Source: Atopostipes sp963558565 (GTDB lineage Bacteria; Bacillota; Bacilli; Lactobacillales; Carnobacteriaceae_A). Taken from it: a DNA stretch of 64,000 nt. Both the position numbers and the translations under genes were made by a program. The number at the start of each line of letters is the position of its first letter. Within the stretch, counting starts at the first letter, position 1. This document shows positions 7,889 to 15,684 of the stretch, piece after piece. The stretch is from positions 1 to 64,000 of the forward strand of contig CAUWGX010000003.1 of NCBI GenBank assembly GCA_963558565.1, given 5' to 3'. The notes under the pieces were generated by a model, which saw only the letters and a program-made list of their open reading frames with translations, made no database searches and was not told the origin of the DNA.

Positions 7889-8956
7889 CTAGTATAAGGT
7901 TTCTGTCTTTTCAGACATTTGTATTTTTTCAAGAAATTGCATAAACTTTTCAATATGCTCATTCAATTCTTCATCAAAAGCGACAAAGGCTGCCGTTTGC
8001 TCCTCATCATTATAAGTCATCTCAATCGAACCATCAATATACTGAAGATCTAGTTCAGGAAATTCAAAATGATCCAAGCCCTCCGCTCGTGTGTCCACAA
8101 GATACTGTACTTTTTTCGTTTGTCGAATCACGGAGACTTCTTCTAGGATTTCTTCATCAAACAATTTAATTTTTGACGTGTTTAAGATGGCGGCATCCGC
8201 TTTAGATAAGCGGTAACAAAGCGATTTTGCAGTGACCGGATATACTTTTGTACGTTCGTTGTCATTTAGATAGTATTTAATCCGTTCAAATTGTTTTTGG
8301 CTTTCAAATTCATCGCTCTGAATAATTGTAACGGTCTGTGCTCCTGCAAAGATAAGTAATTTCGTTAGAAAGTAAACTTGCCAGTCATCACCAGAAACCA
8401 AATAATGTTTCTTCTCTAAATGTTCCATTCGCTCTTGGAGTAAATAAACATATTTAGATAATAAGCTTTGATTCAACGGTTTAATCGTTTTTTGGAGCTT
8501 TAACGCGTACGATAAGTAGATCGCTTTTTTAAACATCCGATACACGACAGGACCACTTGTGTGTAAAGTATTTGCTAATTCGAGCGCTTTTTCTACCGAT
8601 CTTAAAATACTAAAGGCACCTTGTGGTTGTGATAGATAACCACTCGTAATTTCAAATAGATGCCTTAAAACATCTTCGTTAAATTTACTATACGTTTCTA
8701 AAATAATATCTTGTAAGACTTTGTCTGTCTCTTCAGCAAGATACCGTAAAAACTCTCCATGACTAAACACGGTCTCATCGACATACAAATAATATTCATT
8801 ACGAAAATCATTCGTCAAAACTACAATTTCTTCTACACCATTAAATTGAGAGATATCGTACATTTGTCTTTTTTTATTTTGTTCGGTTAAAAGATATTTA
8901 TCAACATCTTCTTTCATTACCGTTTCTTTATTGACTCCATACATTAATAATTTCAT
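7889..8956 (-). CDS. Degenerate glutamyl-tRNA reductase homologue (HemA-like), probably non-catalytic
   Basis: The 355-residue protein resembles HemA from end to end. It opens MKLLMYGVNKETV, like the HemA start with its Gly-Val/Leu-Asn/Asp-x-K/T pattern, and keeps His99-Leu-Phe and the SGPVVYRMFKKAI helix. However, the catalytic cysteine of the STCNRTE motif is Asp50 in LTNDFRNEY, GEPQIL has become GAFSIL, and the glycine-rich NADPH loop has become VSGDDWQ near 188-194. The C-terminal dimer domain is shortened (HemA is about 450 residues). It should not make glutamate semialdehyde. Its ATG overlaps the engB stop by 4 bp. B. subtilis also has hemA after engB, so this is the ancestral hemA locus. 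An intact frame, coupled translation and a terminator argue against a simple pseudogene. Confidence 0.75.
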   Translation of the reverse strand: MKLLMYGVNKETVMKEDVDKYLLTEQNKKRQMYDISQFNGVEEIVVLTNDFRNEYYLYVDETVFSHGEFLRYLAEETDKVLQDIILETYSKFNEDVLRHLFEITSGYLSQPQGAFSILRSVEKALELANTLHTSGPVVYRMFKKAIYLSYALKLQKTIKPLNQSLLSKYVYLLQERMEHLEKKHYLVSGDDWQVYFLTKLLIFAGAQTVTIIQSDEFESQKQFERIKYYLNDNERTKVYPVTAKSLCYRLSKADAAILNTSKIKLFDEEILEEVSVIRQTKKVQYLVDTRAEGLDHFEFPELDLQYIDGSIEMTYNDEEQTAAFVAFDEELNEHIEKFMQFLEKIQMSEKTETLY

Positions 8957-9555
8957 GCTGATTCAATCCCTAAATCCTTTAAAATGATCTCCCAGATTTC
9001 ATCCTGTCCTTCGCCTGTAACAGCTGAAAATGGAACGACAAGATCTTCTTCGAATAAATTCAATGTATCGACCACTTGATTCATATGACGGTTATGAACG
9101 CCACGTTTTACTTTATCCGCTTTAGTCGCCACGACTAAGACGGGTAAATTTAAATATTTTAAATATTCATACATCTGAACATCTTGCGCGGTTGGTCGAT
9201 GCCTAAAGTCGACAACGAGAATGGTTGTCACTAATTCCTCGCGAGTCGCGAAATAGTGTTCCATCATCTGTCCCCATTTGTCTAACTCTTGCTTTGATAC
9301 TTTGGCATAACCATAGCCTGGAACATCTACAAAGATCAGTTCTTCTTCAATTTTATAAAAATTAATAGTGCGCGTTCTGCCAGGTTTACTAGAAGTACGC
9401 GCTAGTTTTTTTCGATTGATTAATTTATTGATCAACGATGACTTTCCAACATTGGAGCGGCCAGCTATCGCTACTTCCGGTAAATTTAAATCTGGATATT
9501 GCTCTTCTTTTACAGCACTAATTAAAATCTGTGCGTTTTGGATTGGAAATTTCAT
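8953..9555 (-). CDS. engB: Ribosome biogenesis GTPase EngB (YihA/YsxC)
   Basis: EngB is a small GTPase needed for late assembly of the 50S subunit. The 200-residue protein has the P-loop GRSNVGKSS at 32-40, the switch DVPGYGYAK starting at Asp77, and TKAD as G4; length is normal. In B. subtilis the order is clpX-lonB-lonA-engB-hemA; here both lon genes are missing between clpX and engB, and the next gene is the HemA-like protein with a 4-bp overlap. A promoter with extended -10 lies about 100 bp upstream. Confidence 0.96.
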   Translation of the reverse strand: MKFPIQNAQILISAVKEEQYPDLNLPEVAIAGRSNVGKSSLINKLINRKKLARTSSKPGRTRTINFYKIEEELIFVDVPGYGYAKVSKQELDKWGQMMEHYFATREELVTTILVVDFRHRPTAQDVQMYEYLKYLNLPVLVVATKADKVKRGVHNRHMNQVVDTLNLFEEDLVVPFSAVTGEGQDEIWEIILKDLGIESA

Positions 9556-9658
9556 AATGTCACCTAACTTCTTTAAAATGTTTTAGCGAGCTTGTGTCTT
9601 TCATATATAAAACGAGCAAGGGCATAAAAACCCTTTAGCTTATTTTGCTACTCCTAAG

Positions 9659-9686
9659 ATAGTAACATATTACAAGATAATTTCAA
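9659..9686 (-). promoter_or_regulatory. engB operon promoter
   Basis: On the minus strand TTGAAA (9686-9681), 16-bp spacer, TACTAT (9664-9659) preceded by TGT as an extended -10. The leader of about 100 nt contains a short AAGGG/CCCTT inverted repeat near 9608-9635. Confidence 0.65.
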
Positions 9687-9767
9687 ATAGATTTCAAGGA
9701 ATCTTAATATTTAAAGGGAACGTAAATTTTGTTATCTTCGCTTTTTCTTCAATCATGATACAAAAAT

Positions 9768-9812
9768 AAAAAAACCATTGACGCCTTTAAATAGCGTTCA
9801 ATGGTTTTTATT
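9768..9812 (-). terminator. clpX terminator
   Basis: AAAACCATTGACGC (9771-9784) pairs with GCGTTCAATGGTTTT (from 9794) with one bulge, followed by a T run on the minus strand. T residues also flank the other side. Confidence 0.85.
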
Positions 9813-9820
9813 TTAACTTC

Positions 9821-11074
9821 TTAGCTTACGAGTTCGCCCTCTTCATCATAAAAGAGTGGATCATTTGTTCCTTCTACCGCTTGGTCTGTGATAATGACTT
9901 TTTCAACATCATCACGACTAGGGATTTCAAACATAATGTTTAACATGATATCTTCGATAATTGTCCGTAGACCACGGGCACCTGTCCCCTGATCAATAGC
10001 ACGTTTACCGATTGCCCGTAAAGCTCCTTGATCAAATTCTAACTCAACATTATCTAAATGTAAGAGCGTTTCATATTGCTTCACTAATGAATTCTTTGGT
10101 TTTGTTAAAATATCAATTAAGTCTGATTCTTCCAATTCATTCAAGACAGCTGTTACAGGTAAACGACCAATAAATTCAGGAATTAACCCAAATTTTTGTA
10201 AGTCATCAGGTAACACTTCTTGGATGATATTATCTGAATCTTCAAGCTCGTTTTTCTCACTTACAGAACCGAAACCAATTAGACGTTGACCGATACGATC
10301 ACGGATAATATCTTCTAAGCCTGCAAATGCTCCTCCTACAATAAATAAAATATTGGTTGTATCAATTTCAATCATTTCTTGCTGAGGATGTTTACGTCCG
10401 CCTTTAGGAGGGACGCTTGCAGTTGAGCCTTCTAAAATCTTCAGTAAAGATTGCTGTACCCCTTCACCACTCACGTCACGAGTGATCGATACATTTTCAG
10501 ATTTTTTCGCAATTTTATCAATCTCATCGATATAAACAATACCATACTGTGCTCGCTCTACATCGAAATCTGCCGCTTGTAATAAACTAAGCAAAATGTT
10601 TTCAACATCTTCACCCACATAACCTGCTTCTGTTAAATTGGTCGCATCTGCAATCGCAAATGGCACATTTAAAATTCGAGCAAGTGTTTGGGCTAAATAA
10701 GTTTTACCGGAACCTGTAGGCCCTGCTAATAGAATGTTACTTTTTTGTAGTTGAATATCTTCTTCAGAGTCAGATTCTAATAAATGATTCACACGTTTAT
10801 AATGGTTATAAACAGCTACAGATAAAGTACGTTTCGCTGCTTCTTGACCAATCACGTAATCATTTAGGACTTCATAAATCTCTTGAGGTTTTGGTACATT
10901 TTCAAATTCAACAGATTGTTGTAACTCAAAGTCATTATCAATAATTTCTTTACTTAAATTTACACATTCATCACAAATATAGACACCAGGTCCTGCAATA
11001 AGTTTGTCGACCTGATCTTGTGATTTACCGCAAAAAGAACAAGACATATTCATATTTTCATCGTTGTTATACAT
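9821..11074 (-). CDS. clpX: ATP-dependent protease specificity subunit ClpX
   Basis: ClpX is an AAA+ unfoldase that feeds substrates to ClpP. The 417-residue protein has the N-terminal zinc-binding domain with Cys12, Cys15, Cys34 and Cys37, then a AAA+ module with Walker A AGPTGSGKT, Walker B VYIDEIDKI, the ClpP-binding IGF loop (LIGFGSV), sensor and C-terminal lid domain. It follows tig, the usual tig-clpX order, but with its own promoter between. An in-frame Met at residue 8 is an alternative start; the first ATG has a ribosome site, GAGGTG. Confidence 0.97.
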   Translation of the reverse strand: MYNNDENMNMSCSFCGKSQDQVDKLIAGPGVYICDECVNLSKEIIDNDFELQQSVEFENVPKPQEIYEVLNDYVIGQEAAKRTLSVAVYNHYKRVNHLLESDSEEDIQLQKSNILLAGPTGSGKTYLAQTLARILNVPFAIADATNLTEAGYVGEDVENILLSLLQAADFDVERAQYGIVYIDEIDKIAKKSENVSITRDVSGEGVQQSLLKILEGSTASVPPKGGRKHPQQEMIEIDTTNILFIVGGAFAGLEDIIRDRIGQRLIGFGSVSEKNELEDSDNIIQEVLPDDLQKFGLIPEFIGRLPVTAVLNELEESDLIDILTKPKNSLVKQYETLLHLDNVELEFDQGALRAIGKRAIDQGTGARGLRTIIEDIMLNIMFEIPSRDDVEKVIITDQAVEGTNDPLFYDEEGELVS

Positions 11075-11109
11075 ATTCTATTCACCTCAATCTAATCCTT
11101 TTTGACGCT

Positions 11110-11144
11110 AACCTATACTAACATAGGTTCTCATTTAGTACCAA
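11110..11144 (-). promoter_or_regulatory. clpX promoter with overlapping inverted repeat
   Basis: On the minus strand TTGGTA (11144-11139), 18-bp spacer, TAGTAT (11120-11115) after TGT. The inverted repeat AACCTAT-N6-ATAGGTT (11110-11129) covers the -10 and looks like an operator. It does not match CtsR or CIRCE sites. Confidence 0.55.
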
Positions 11145-11172
11145 TATTTGATTTTCAGAGCCAAGTATAAAT

Positions 11173-11211
11173 AAAAAGTTGGTATGCTAAAAGACGGCAG
11201 ACCAACTTTTT
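11173..11211 (-). terminator. tig terminator
   Basis: AAAAAGTTGGT (11173-11183) and ACCAACTTTTT (11201-11211) form a perfect 11-bp stem with a 17-nt loop and a T run in either direction. Confidence 0.85.
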
Positions 11212-11235
11212 ACAAATATCAAAAAATAATTTTAC

Positions 11236-12561
11236 TTATTCTTCCGTAGACTCTTCAGATTCTTCATCTGCTTCAGGATCTAAAACTTCTTTTGCTGTTG
11301 AACCAATTAATTCAATAGCTTTCTTCATTGCAATATCACGAGTTAATAATTCAGGAGACAATACTTCACGAACTTGGTCCACTGATAAGTTATATTGTTC
11401 TGCTAACTCATTAATTTCTTCTTCTTGCTCTTCTTCTGTCGCATCAAGCTCTTCAGCATCAACAATTGCTTCTAAGACTAAGTTTGTACGAACATTATCT
11501 TCTGCCCCTACTTCAAATTGTCTATGTAGGTCAGCTTCATCTGTTTGTGTAATGCTAAAGTACATTTCTTTTGTCATACCTTGTTGACTTAAATTATTGT
11601 AGAACATGTCCATTTGACGGTGAACTTCTTCATGCGCCATGTCATAAGGAATTTCATCGACATCCGCATTTTCAACGGCTTTACGAATCGCTTCTTCATC
11701 ACGCGCGTTGTCTGCGAATTGATTACGTGAGTCTTCTAAGTTTTTACGTGTTTTCTCGCGTAATTCTTCAATCGTTTCGACGTCGTCATCTGCATCTTGT
11801 GCAAAATCGTCATCTAACTCAGGAAGTTCTTTTGTTTTAACTTCATGAACAGTCACTTTAAAGAGCGCTTCTGCTCCTGCTAATTCTTCTGCTTGATATT
11901 CTTCAGGAAAAGTAACTTCTACATCCACTTCTGAATCTGGTTCTGCACCAATCAGTTGCTCTTCAAATCCAGGAATGAATGAGTTTGAACCGAGTTCTAG
12001 TGAATAGTTTGTTGCTGATCCACCTTCAAAGACTTCACCATCGACAGATCCTTCATAGTCAATCACTACCGTGTCGCCTTCTTCTGCCGGGCCATCTTTA
12101 ATGACTAATTCAGCAAATTCTTTTCGTTGATTTTCTAATGCTTCTTCCACATCTTCATCAGTCACATCGCGGTCATGTTTAGTTACTTCTAGTTCTTTAT
12201 ATTGACCGAGTTCTACTTCTGGTTTTAAAGGAACTTCAATTTCTAATTCCCAGTCTTGTCCTTTTTCCCAGTCGATGTCTTTGATTTGTGGTTGACCGAC
12301 TACTTCATCTTCTACTTCTTCTAGCGCTTCTTGATAAGCCGCTGGGAAGATGTCATTTAGTGTGTCTTCGTATAGTGCTTCTTCACCAAACATTTGGTTG
12401 AAAATGCGACGAGGAACACGACCTTTTCTGAATCCAGGAACATTTAATGTACCTTTTACTTGGTTAAAAGTTTTGTCTAAACCTTTTTCCACTGTCTCAC
12501 GATCAATTGTGAGTTTTATTTCTCCTGTAATTGGTCCTGTTTTTTCGTAATTTACTGTCAT
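11236..12561 (-). CDS. tig: Trigger factor (ribosome-bound peptidyl-prolyl isomerase chaperone)
   Basis: Trigger factor binds the ribosome exit tunnel and shields nascent chains. The 441-residue protein has the N-terminal ribosome-binding domain with the signature GFRKGRVPR, a central FKBP domain (about 160-250, with VVIDYEGSVDG) and a long helical C-terminal chaperone domain. The last 25 residues are unusually acidic (DPEADEESEESTEE). Start ATG has GGAGG at 9 bp. The leader and upstream DNA hold several inverted repeats described separately. Confidence 0.97.
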   Translation of the reverse strand: MTVNYEKTGPITGEIKLTIDRETVEKGLDKTFNQVKGTLNVPGFRKGRVPRRIFNQMFGEEALYEDTLNDIFPAAYQEALEEVEDEVVGQPQIKDIDWEKGQDWELEIEVPLKPEVELGQYKELEVTKHDRDVTDEDVEEALENQRKEFAELVIKDGPAEEGDTVVIDYEGSVDGEVFEGGSATNYSLELGSNSFIPGFEEQLIGAEPDSEVDVEVTFPEEYQAEELAGAEALFKVTVHEVKTKELPELDDDFAQDADDDVETIEELREKTRKNLEDSRNQFADNARDEEAIRKAVENADVDEIPYDMAHEEVHRQMDMFYNNLSQQGMTKEMYFSITQTDEADLHRQFEVGAEDNVRTNLVLEAIVDAEELDATEEEQEEEINELAEQYNLSVDQVREVLSPELLTRDIAMKKAIELIGSTAKEVLDPEADEESEESTEE

Positions 12562-12581
12562 TCTATACTTGCCTCCGATTT

Positions 12582-12628
12582 ATTTAATATTAAATGATCA
12601 CATATTAAGTGATGTGACGGGTTCACAT
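12582..12628 (-). promoter_or_regulatory. Inverted-repeat leader of tig
   Basis: Read on the minus strand the leader holds ATGTGA (12628-12623), TCACAT (12617-12612) and ATGTGA (12603-12598). The middle element can pair with either neighbour but not both. The 14-bp palindrome ATTTAATATTAAAT follows at 12595-12582, just before the ribosome site. Whether this is an RNA switch or a protein-binding site is open. Confidence 0.4.
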
Positions 12629-12636
12629 ACCTTGTA

Positions 12637-12665
12637 AGGATACTATATTTCTCCCGCTTTGTAAA
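12637..12665 (-). promoter_or_regulatory. tig promoter
   Basis: On the minus strand TTTACA (12665-12660), 17-bp spacer, TATCCT (12642-12637). Gives a leader of about 70 nt. Confidence 0.6.
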
Positions 12666-12710
12666 TGGATAATCACCTTATTTTTGGCTTTTTATACTTG
12701 TATGGATATC

Positions 12711-12730
12711 TAGTGTGAGTACTCACACTA
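12711..12730. repeat. Perfect 20-bp palindrome upstream of tig
   Basis: TAGTGTGAGTACTCACACTA is a perfect palindrome that includes the stop codon of the TPR gene. It has no T run on the minus strand, so it is a weak terminator candidate. Its core TGTGA-N4-TCACA resembles Crp/Fnr-type half sites, and it lies 45 bp upstream of the tig -35. Confidence 0.6.
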
Positions 12731-13696
12731 TTCTGTTTTAAGGTTTCTGCGCGCCACTTGGTGAAGATGACTCAACCATTTTTCCATCTCTAGATGTTCA
12801 TTTGTTTGTGGTGTAGTCTCCAATTGTAATTGTTCTGAAAAATCAAAATATTCAATATAACTTTCTACCCAATAATCAATATCGGTGACTACTTCTTCAA
12901 TAAAAGGATAGAGTAACAGCAAATCATTCATCATTTCCACTTTCACCACTTCAAATAAACTTGGGTATTTGTGTAACTTACGGCTCAAAATGTCATCGAG
13001 GTTTTGGATAATCGTAACTTGGTCAAATCGTTCAATCTCTCGAGGAACCACTTCTTTTTGCTGGTTAAACCATGGAAATAAATATTGATCGGTATCTTGT
13101 TTTTCAACCAATAATTCTAAAAAAGCTCTTTGCGCTATACCAGAAAGAGAAGGACTTGAAAAAATGAACGCGGCCCTTTCTTGTAAATCTTCTAACTCTA
13201 AAGTACGAGCCTTTTGGATGATTTCTGTTTGTTTACTGGGCGAATAACTATCTAGTTCCGCTAATTCTTTTTTTGTCGCTTGTTTCTCCATTTCCATTTC
13301 AAAATTAACCAGTTCACGTTCCAGCTCCAATTCCCGCTCTAAGCTTTCCCATTCTGAAGAATAGAATGAAGGAGATTCTGTAAGATGGTCTTGAATCAAT
13401 ACTTCCGCTTCTAGAAATAATTGGTTCTTAATCAATAACATGGTATAAAGAGTTGCATGTTTTTCTTGGGCGACATAGAAATTCTTTTGTTCATTTGCAA
13501 TGTCTAAAGCCTCATCATAACGTTCTAAAGTATAAAGAATTAAAGTATAAAGATGATTTACAGCGGTTCCTTTGTCATTTTCATAGACTTTTTTGATGCA
13601 TGCAAGCGCCGCTTCAAAATCATTTCTTTCAATGTATTCTACCGCTTGCTCAAAATACATTTGGTCATTAAAAGGAAATTCAATTTTATCTCCCAT
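12728..13696 (-). CDS. Tetratricopeptide-repeat protein, function unknown
   Basis: The protein has 322 residues. The first 110 form TPR-like helix pairs (YFEQAVEYIERNDFEAALACI, then LYTLILYTLERYDEALDIA). A charged helical linker and an all-helical C-terminal half follow. Homologues sit beside tig in other lactic acid bacteria, from memory; no function is known, and a scaffold or partner-binding role is the usual reading of TPRs. I start at the ATG at 13696: the GTG three codons upstream lies inside the AGGTG ribosome site. The next gene downstream is tig, behind its own promoter. Confidence 0.75.
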   Translation of the reverse strand: MGDKIEFPFNDQMYFEQAVEYIERNDFEAALACIKKVYENDKGTAVNHLYTLILYTLERYDEALDIANEQKNFYVAQEKHATLYTMLLIKNQLFLEAEVLIQDHLTESPSFYSSEWESLERELELERELVNFEMEMEKQATKKELAELDSYSPSKQTEIIQKARTLELEDLQERAAFIFSSPSLSGIAQRAFLELLVEKQDTDQYLFPWFNQQKEVVPREIERFDQVTIIQNLDDILSRKLHKYPSLFEVVKVEMMNDLLLLYPFIEEVVTDIDYWVESYIEYFDFSEQLQLETTPQTNEHLEMEKWLSHLHQVARRNLKTE

Positions 13697-13777
13697 ATCT
13701 ATCACCTGTTTACCCTATTTTTTCAAAAAAGAAAACCTGGGCAGAAATACTAAAACCGCCACAGGTTAATTTATATA

Positions 13778-14167
13778 TTATTCTTCGGTATCTTCTTCAG
13801 GTTCTTCCATCATGTGTTCCGTTATATCAAATTTCTTAAGGAATGCATCGATATCTTTGAAGTTTACTACCGTTTTTTCTTCCATTAAATCATATAAATG
13901 TTTGGGCGAATTGTCCCAGTCCACAACAACGATCGCGCTGTTCGTCAGTAACTTTTCGATCGTTCCCTCCATATGTTCCCCGCGGAAGGTAAATGCAATA
14001 TTTTCGCCGACTTCTGGGCGGATTTTTTCTTTGATCGCATCAATAATCTCCACCGCTTCTTTATAAGGTAAGTCTAGTAAGTTTGCAATTCGTGAGTTAC
14101 TGGCGCCTTTACGCAGTTCTGTTTCGACAAGTTCTTGTGTTTCATCTGTAATCTTTACATCTGCCAC
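13778..14167 (-). CDS. DUF2187-domain protein
   Basis: The 129-residue protein has an N-terminal helical part (about 1-50, KGASNSRIANLLDLPYKEA, resembling a small helix-turn-helix) followed by a DUF2187/YkvS-like beta domain (about 54-85, ENIAFTFRGEHMEGTIEKLL then AIVVVDW) and an acidic tail. The start is GTG with AGAGG upstream. The role of the family is unknown. It stands between marR and the TPR gene with short spacing. Confidence 0.7.
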   Translation of the reverse strand: MADVKITDETQELVETELRKGASNSRIANLLDLPYKEAVEIIDAIKEKIRPEVGENIAFTFRGEHMEGTIEKLLTNSAIVVVDWDNSPKHLYDLMEEKTVVNFKDIDAFLKKFDITEHMMEEPEEDTEE

Positions 14168-14242
14168 TTATATCAACCTCTCATCTCTTAAAAAGTCATG
14201 TATCATTATAACAAAAATTTACTGAAAATGCGATGATTATAC

Positions 14243-14707
14243 TTAGTTTGTTTCTTGATTACAATAATCTAAAGCTTTAAAACCAATTGTTTTAAGGGTT
14301 TCACTTAATTGCGCTAAATCTTCGTCTGACACCTCTGCAAATAATTGTTTAATCACATCACTATGTTGAGGGAAGATATCATCCATCAATTCATACCCTT
14401 TATCAGACAGAGAAACTAAGGTTACGCGACGGTCGTTCTCATTGACCTTACGCTCAACTAAATCTTTTTTCTCTAATTGATCAATAACATAAGTAATACT
14501 GCTGGATGCTAATAATACTTTATTGCCGATAATTTGTATAGGTTGTGCGCCTTTACTATAAAGGACTTCCATTACCGTAAATTCAGTAGGATTTAAGCCA
14601 TAAGATTGCATATCCTTCTTCAACATATTCGAGACACTTCCGTGTGCTCTTAATAATATAGTTAAAGCTCTTAATGCCTCTTCTTCTCTACTCATTGATT
14701 TATTCAT
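14243..14707 (-). CDS. MarR-family transcriptional regulator
   Basis: A 154-residue winged helix-turn-helix protein: dimer helices at both ends, recognition region LLASSSITYVIDQLEKKDLV near 66-85, and the wing with the hallmark DRR (NENDRRVTLVSL). There is no cysteine in the N-terminal part where OhrR-type sensors carry one, so peroxide sensing is unlikely; one Cys lies near the C-terminus. Its start overlaps the pgsA stop by 4 bp (ATGA), so it is coupled to phospholipid synthesis. Target genes cannot be named. Confidence 0.88.
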   Translation of the reverse strand: MNKSMSREEEALRALTILLRAHGSVSNMLKKDMQSYGLNPTEFTVMEVLYSKGAQPIQIIGNKVLLASSSITYVIDQLEKKDLVERKVNENDRRVTLVSLSDKGYELMDDIFPQHSDVIKQLFAEVSDEDLAQLSETLKTIGFKALDYCNQETN

Positions 14708-15285
14708 TCCATTCTCTTATCTTCATTTGATTGATTCTTTTGAAACATCTTTCGATACCAATTCCCATAACCGAATAAGGCGATGATTTGAAAGATAGCT
14801 GTAACGATGATTAAGGGCATACTACCACTTCTGTCAAGGGTTGGAAAGATAACTAAAATAAACATACTAATATAAAAAACAGCGGTTGCCACTTTTCCAA
14901 ACCACATCGAACCATCCATCATAATATCTTTTCGGTAAAGAAGGATACTATTAATTAGTAAAAATAATTCTTTTAATACAAACAATATTAGTAAGGGATA
15001 AATATAAGGTCGAACAATCAACATAGCCCCTACAACAGCTACTTGAGTCAGTTTATCCGCCACCGGATCAATGACCTTTCCTAAATCCGTAATTTGTCCT
15101 GTTTTCCGAGCAATTACACCATCTAATGCATCCGTCAAAGCAGACAAAACTAATAGGCCTGCTGCCCAATAATAATCCGCAAGCTCTTCTGCCGTCACAT
15201 AGAGATACACGTATAGTGGAATCATTAATATTCTTATATAAGATAAAATATTAGGTATGGTTAACCAATCTTCTTTTTTTATCAA
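14704..15285 (-). CDS. pgsA: CDP-alcohol phosphatidyltransferase (phosphatidylglycerophosphate synthase type)
   Basis: The enzyme transfers a phosphatidyl group from CDP-diacylglycerol to an alcohol, most likely glycerol 3-phosphate, the first committed step to phosphatidylglycerol. The family motif is complete: Asp52, Asp55-Gly56, Ala59-Arg60, Gly69, Asp73 and Asp77. Several membrane helices follow. The start is TTG after an AGGA site; no ATG exists before residue 21. A cardiolipin synthase of the same family is an alternative. It has a good promoter and is coupled to a MarR regulator by a 4-bp overlap. Confidence 0.85.
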   Translation of the reverse strand: MIKKEDWLTIPNILSYIRILMIPLYVYLYVTAEELADYYWAAGLLVLSALTDALDGVIARKTGQITDLGKVIDPVADKLTQVAVVGAMLIVRPYIYPLLILFVLKELFLLINSILLYRKDIMMDGSMWFGKVATAVFYISMFILVIFPTLDRSGSMPLIIVTAIFQIIALFGYGNWYRKMFQKNQSNEDKRME

Positions 15286-15327
15286 AAAAATCCTACTCTC
15301 AAAAATAAGGTCTCATTGCTATTCAAT

Positions 15328-15356
15328 ATTTTATAGTAACTAAAGCTTATTTTCAA
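15328..15356 (-). promoter_or_regulatory. pgsA-marR promoter
   Basis: On the minus strand TTGAAA (15356-15351), 17-bp spacer, TAAAAT (15333-15328). Confidence 0.75.
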
Positions 15357-15459
15357 CGACAAGTTACGTTTATTTTGATTGTCTTCGCAGTCCTTTAAGT
15401 ATTTTAGCTTATTTTTTTAAGTTTGTCGAAATTTTTTATTGTATAATCGAATTTTAGGA

Positions 15460-15488
15460 TTGACATTTATATGTTTCATCTGTATAAT
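15460..15488 (+). promoter_or_regulatory. tRNA-Arg promoter, exact consensus
   Basis: TTGACA (15460-15465), 17-bp spacer, TATAAT (15483-15488): a perfect sigma-A promoter, 20 bp before the tRNA 5' end. Confidence 0.95.
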
Positions 15489-15507
15489 AATTTCTGTTGT
15501 ATAAATT

Positions 15508-15581
15508 GTACCTGTAGCTCAGCAGGATAGAGCATTCGCCTTCTAAGCGAACGGCCGGGGGTTCGAATCCCTCCAGGTACG
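15508..15581 (+). tRNA. tRNA-Arg(TCT)
   Basis: The 74-nt gene folds as a full cloverleaf: acceptor GTACCTG with CAGGTAC, D arm GCTC/GAGC, anticodon stem TTCGC/GCGAA with loop CTTCTAA (anticodon TCT, reading AGA/AGG), and T arm GGGGG-TTCGAAT-CCCTC with one G-U pair. The discriminator base is G and CCA is not encoded. It stands alone on the plus strand with its own consensus promoter. Confidence 0.97.
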
Positions 15582-15605
15582 TATTCGTGTAGTCATCCAT
15601 GTTTA

Positions 15606-15625
15606 CCCATTTTAAATGAAATGGG
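15606..15625 (+). repeat. Hairpin in the tRNA-Arg trailer
   Basis: CCCATTT-TAAATG-AAATGGG: a perfect 7-bp stem between the tRNA and its terminator, without a T run. It may mark a processing site in the precursor. Confidence 0.4.
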
Positions 15626-15634
15626 ACAAAATAT

Positions 15635-15672
15635 AAAAAAGACTTACATTCATTAGAGTGTAAGTCTTTTTT
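15635..15672. terminator. Bidirectional terminator, tRNA-Arg / YrhK-like gene
   Basis: AAAAAAGACTTACA (15635-15648) pairs perfectly with TGTAAGTCTTTTTT (15659-15672), with T runs on both strands. Confidence 0.9.
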
Positions 15673-15684
15673 ATATCTAAGTAT

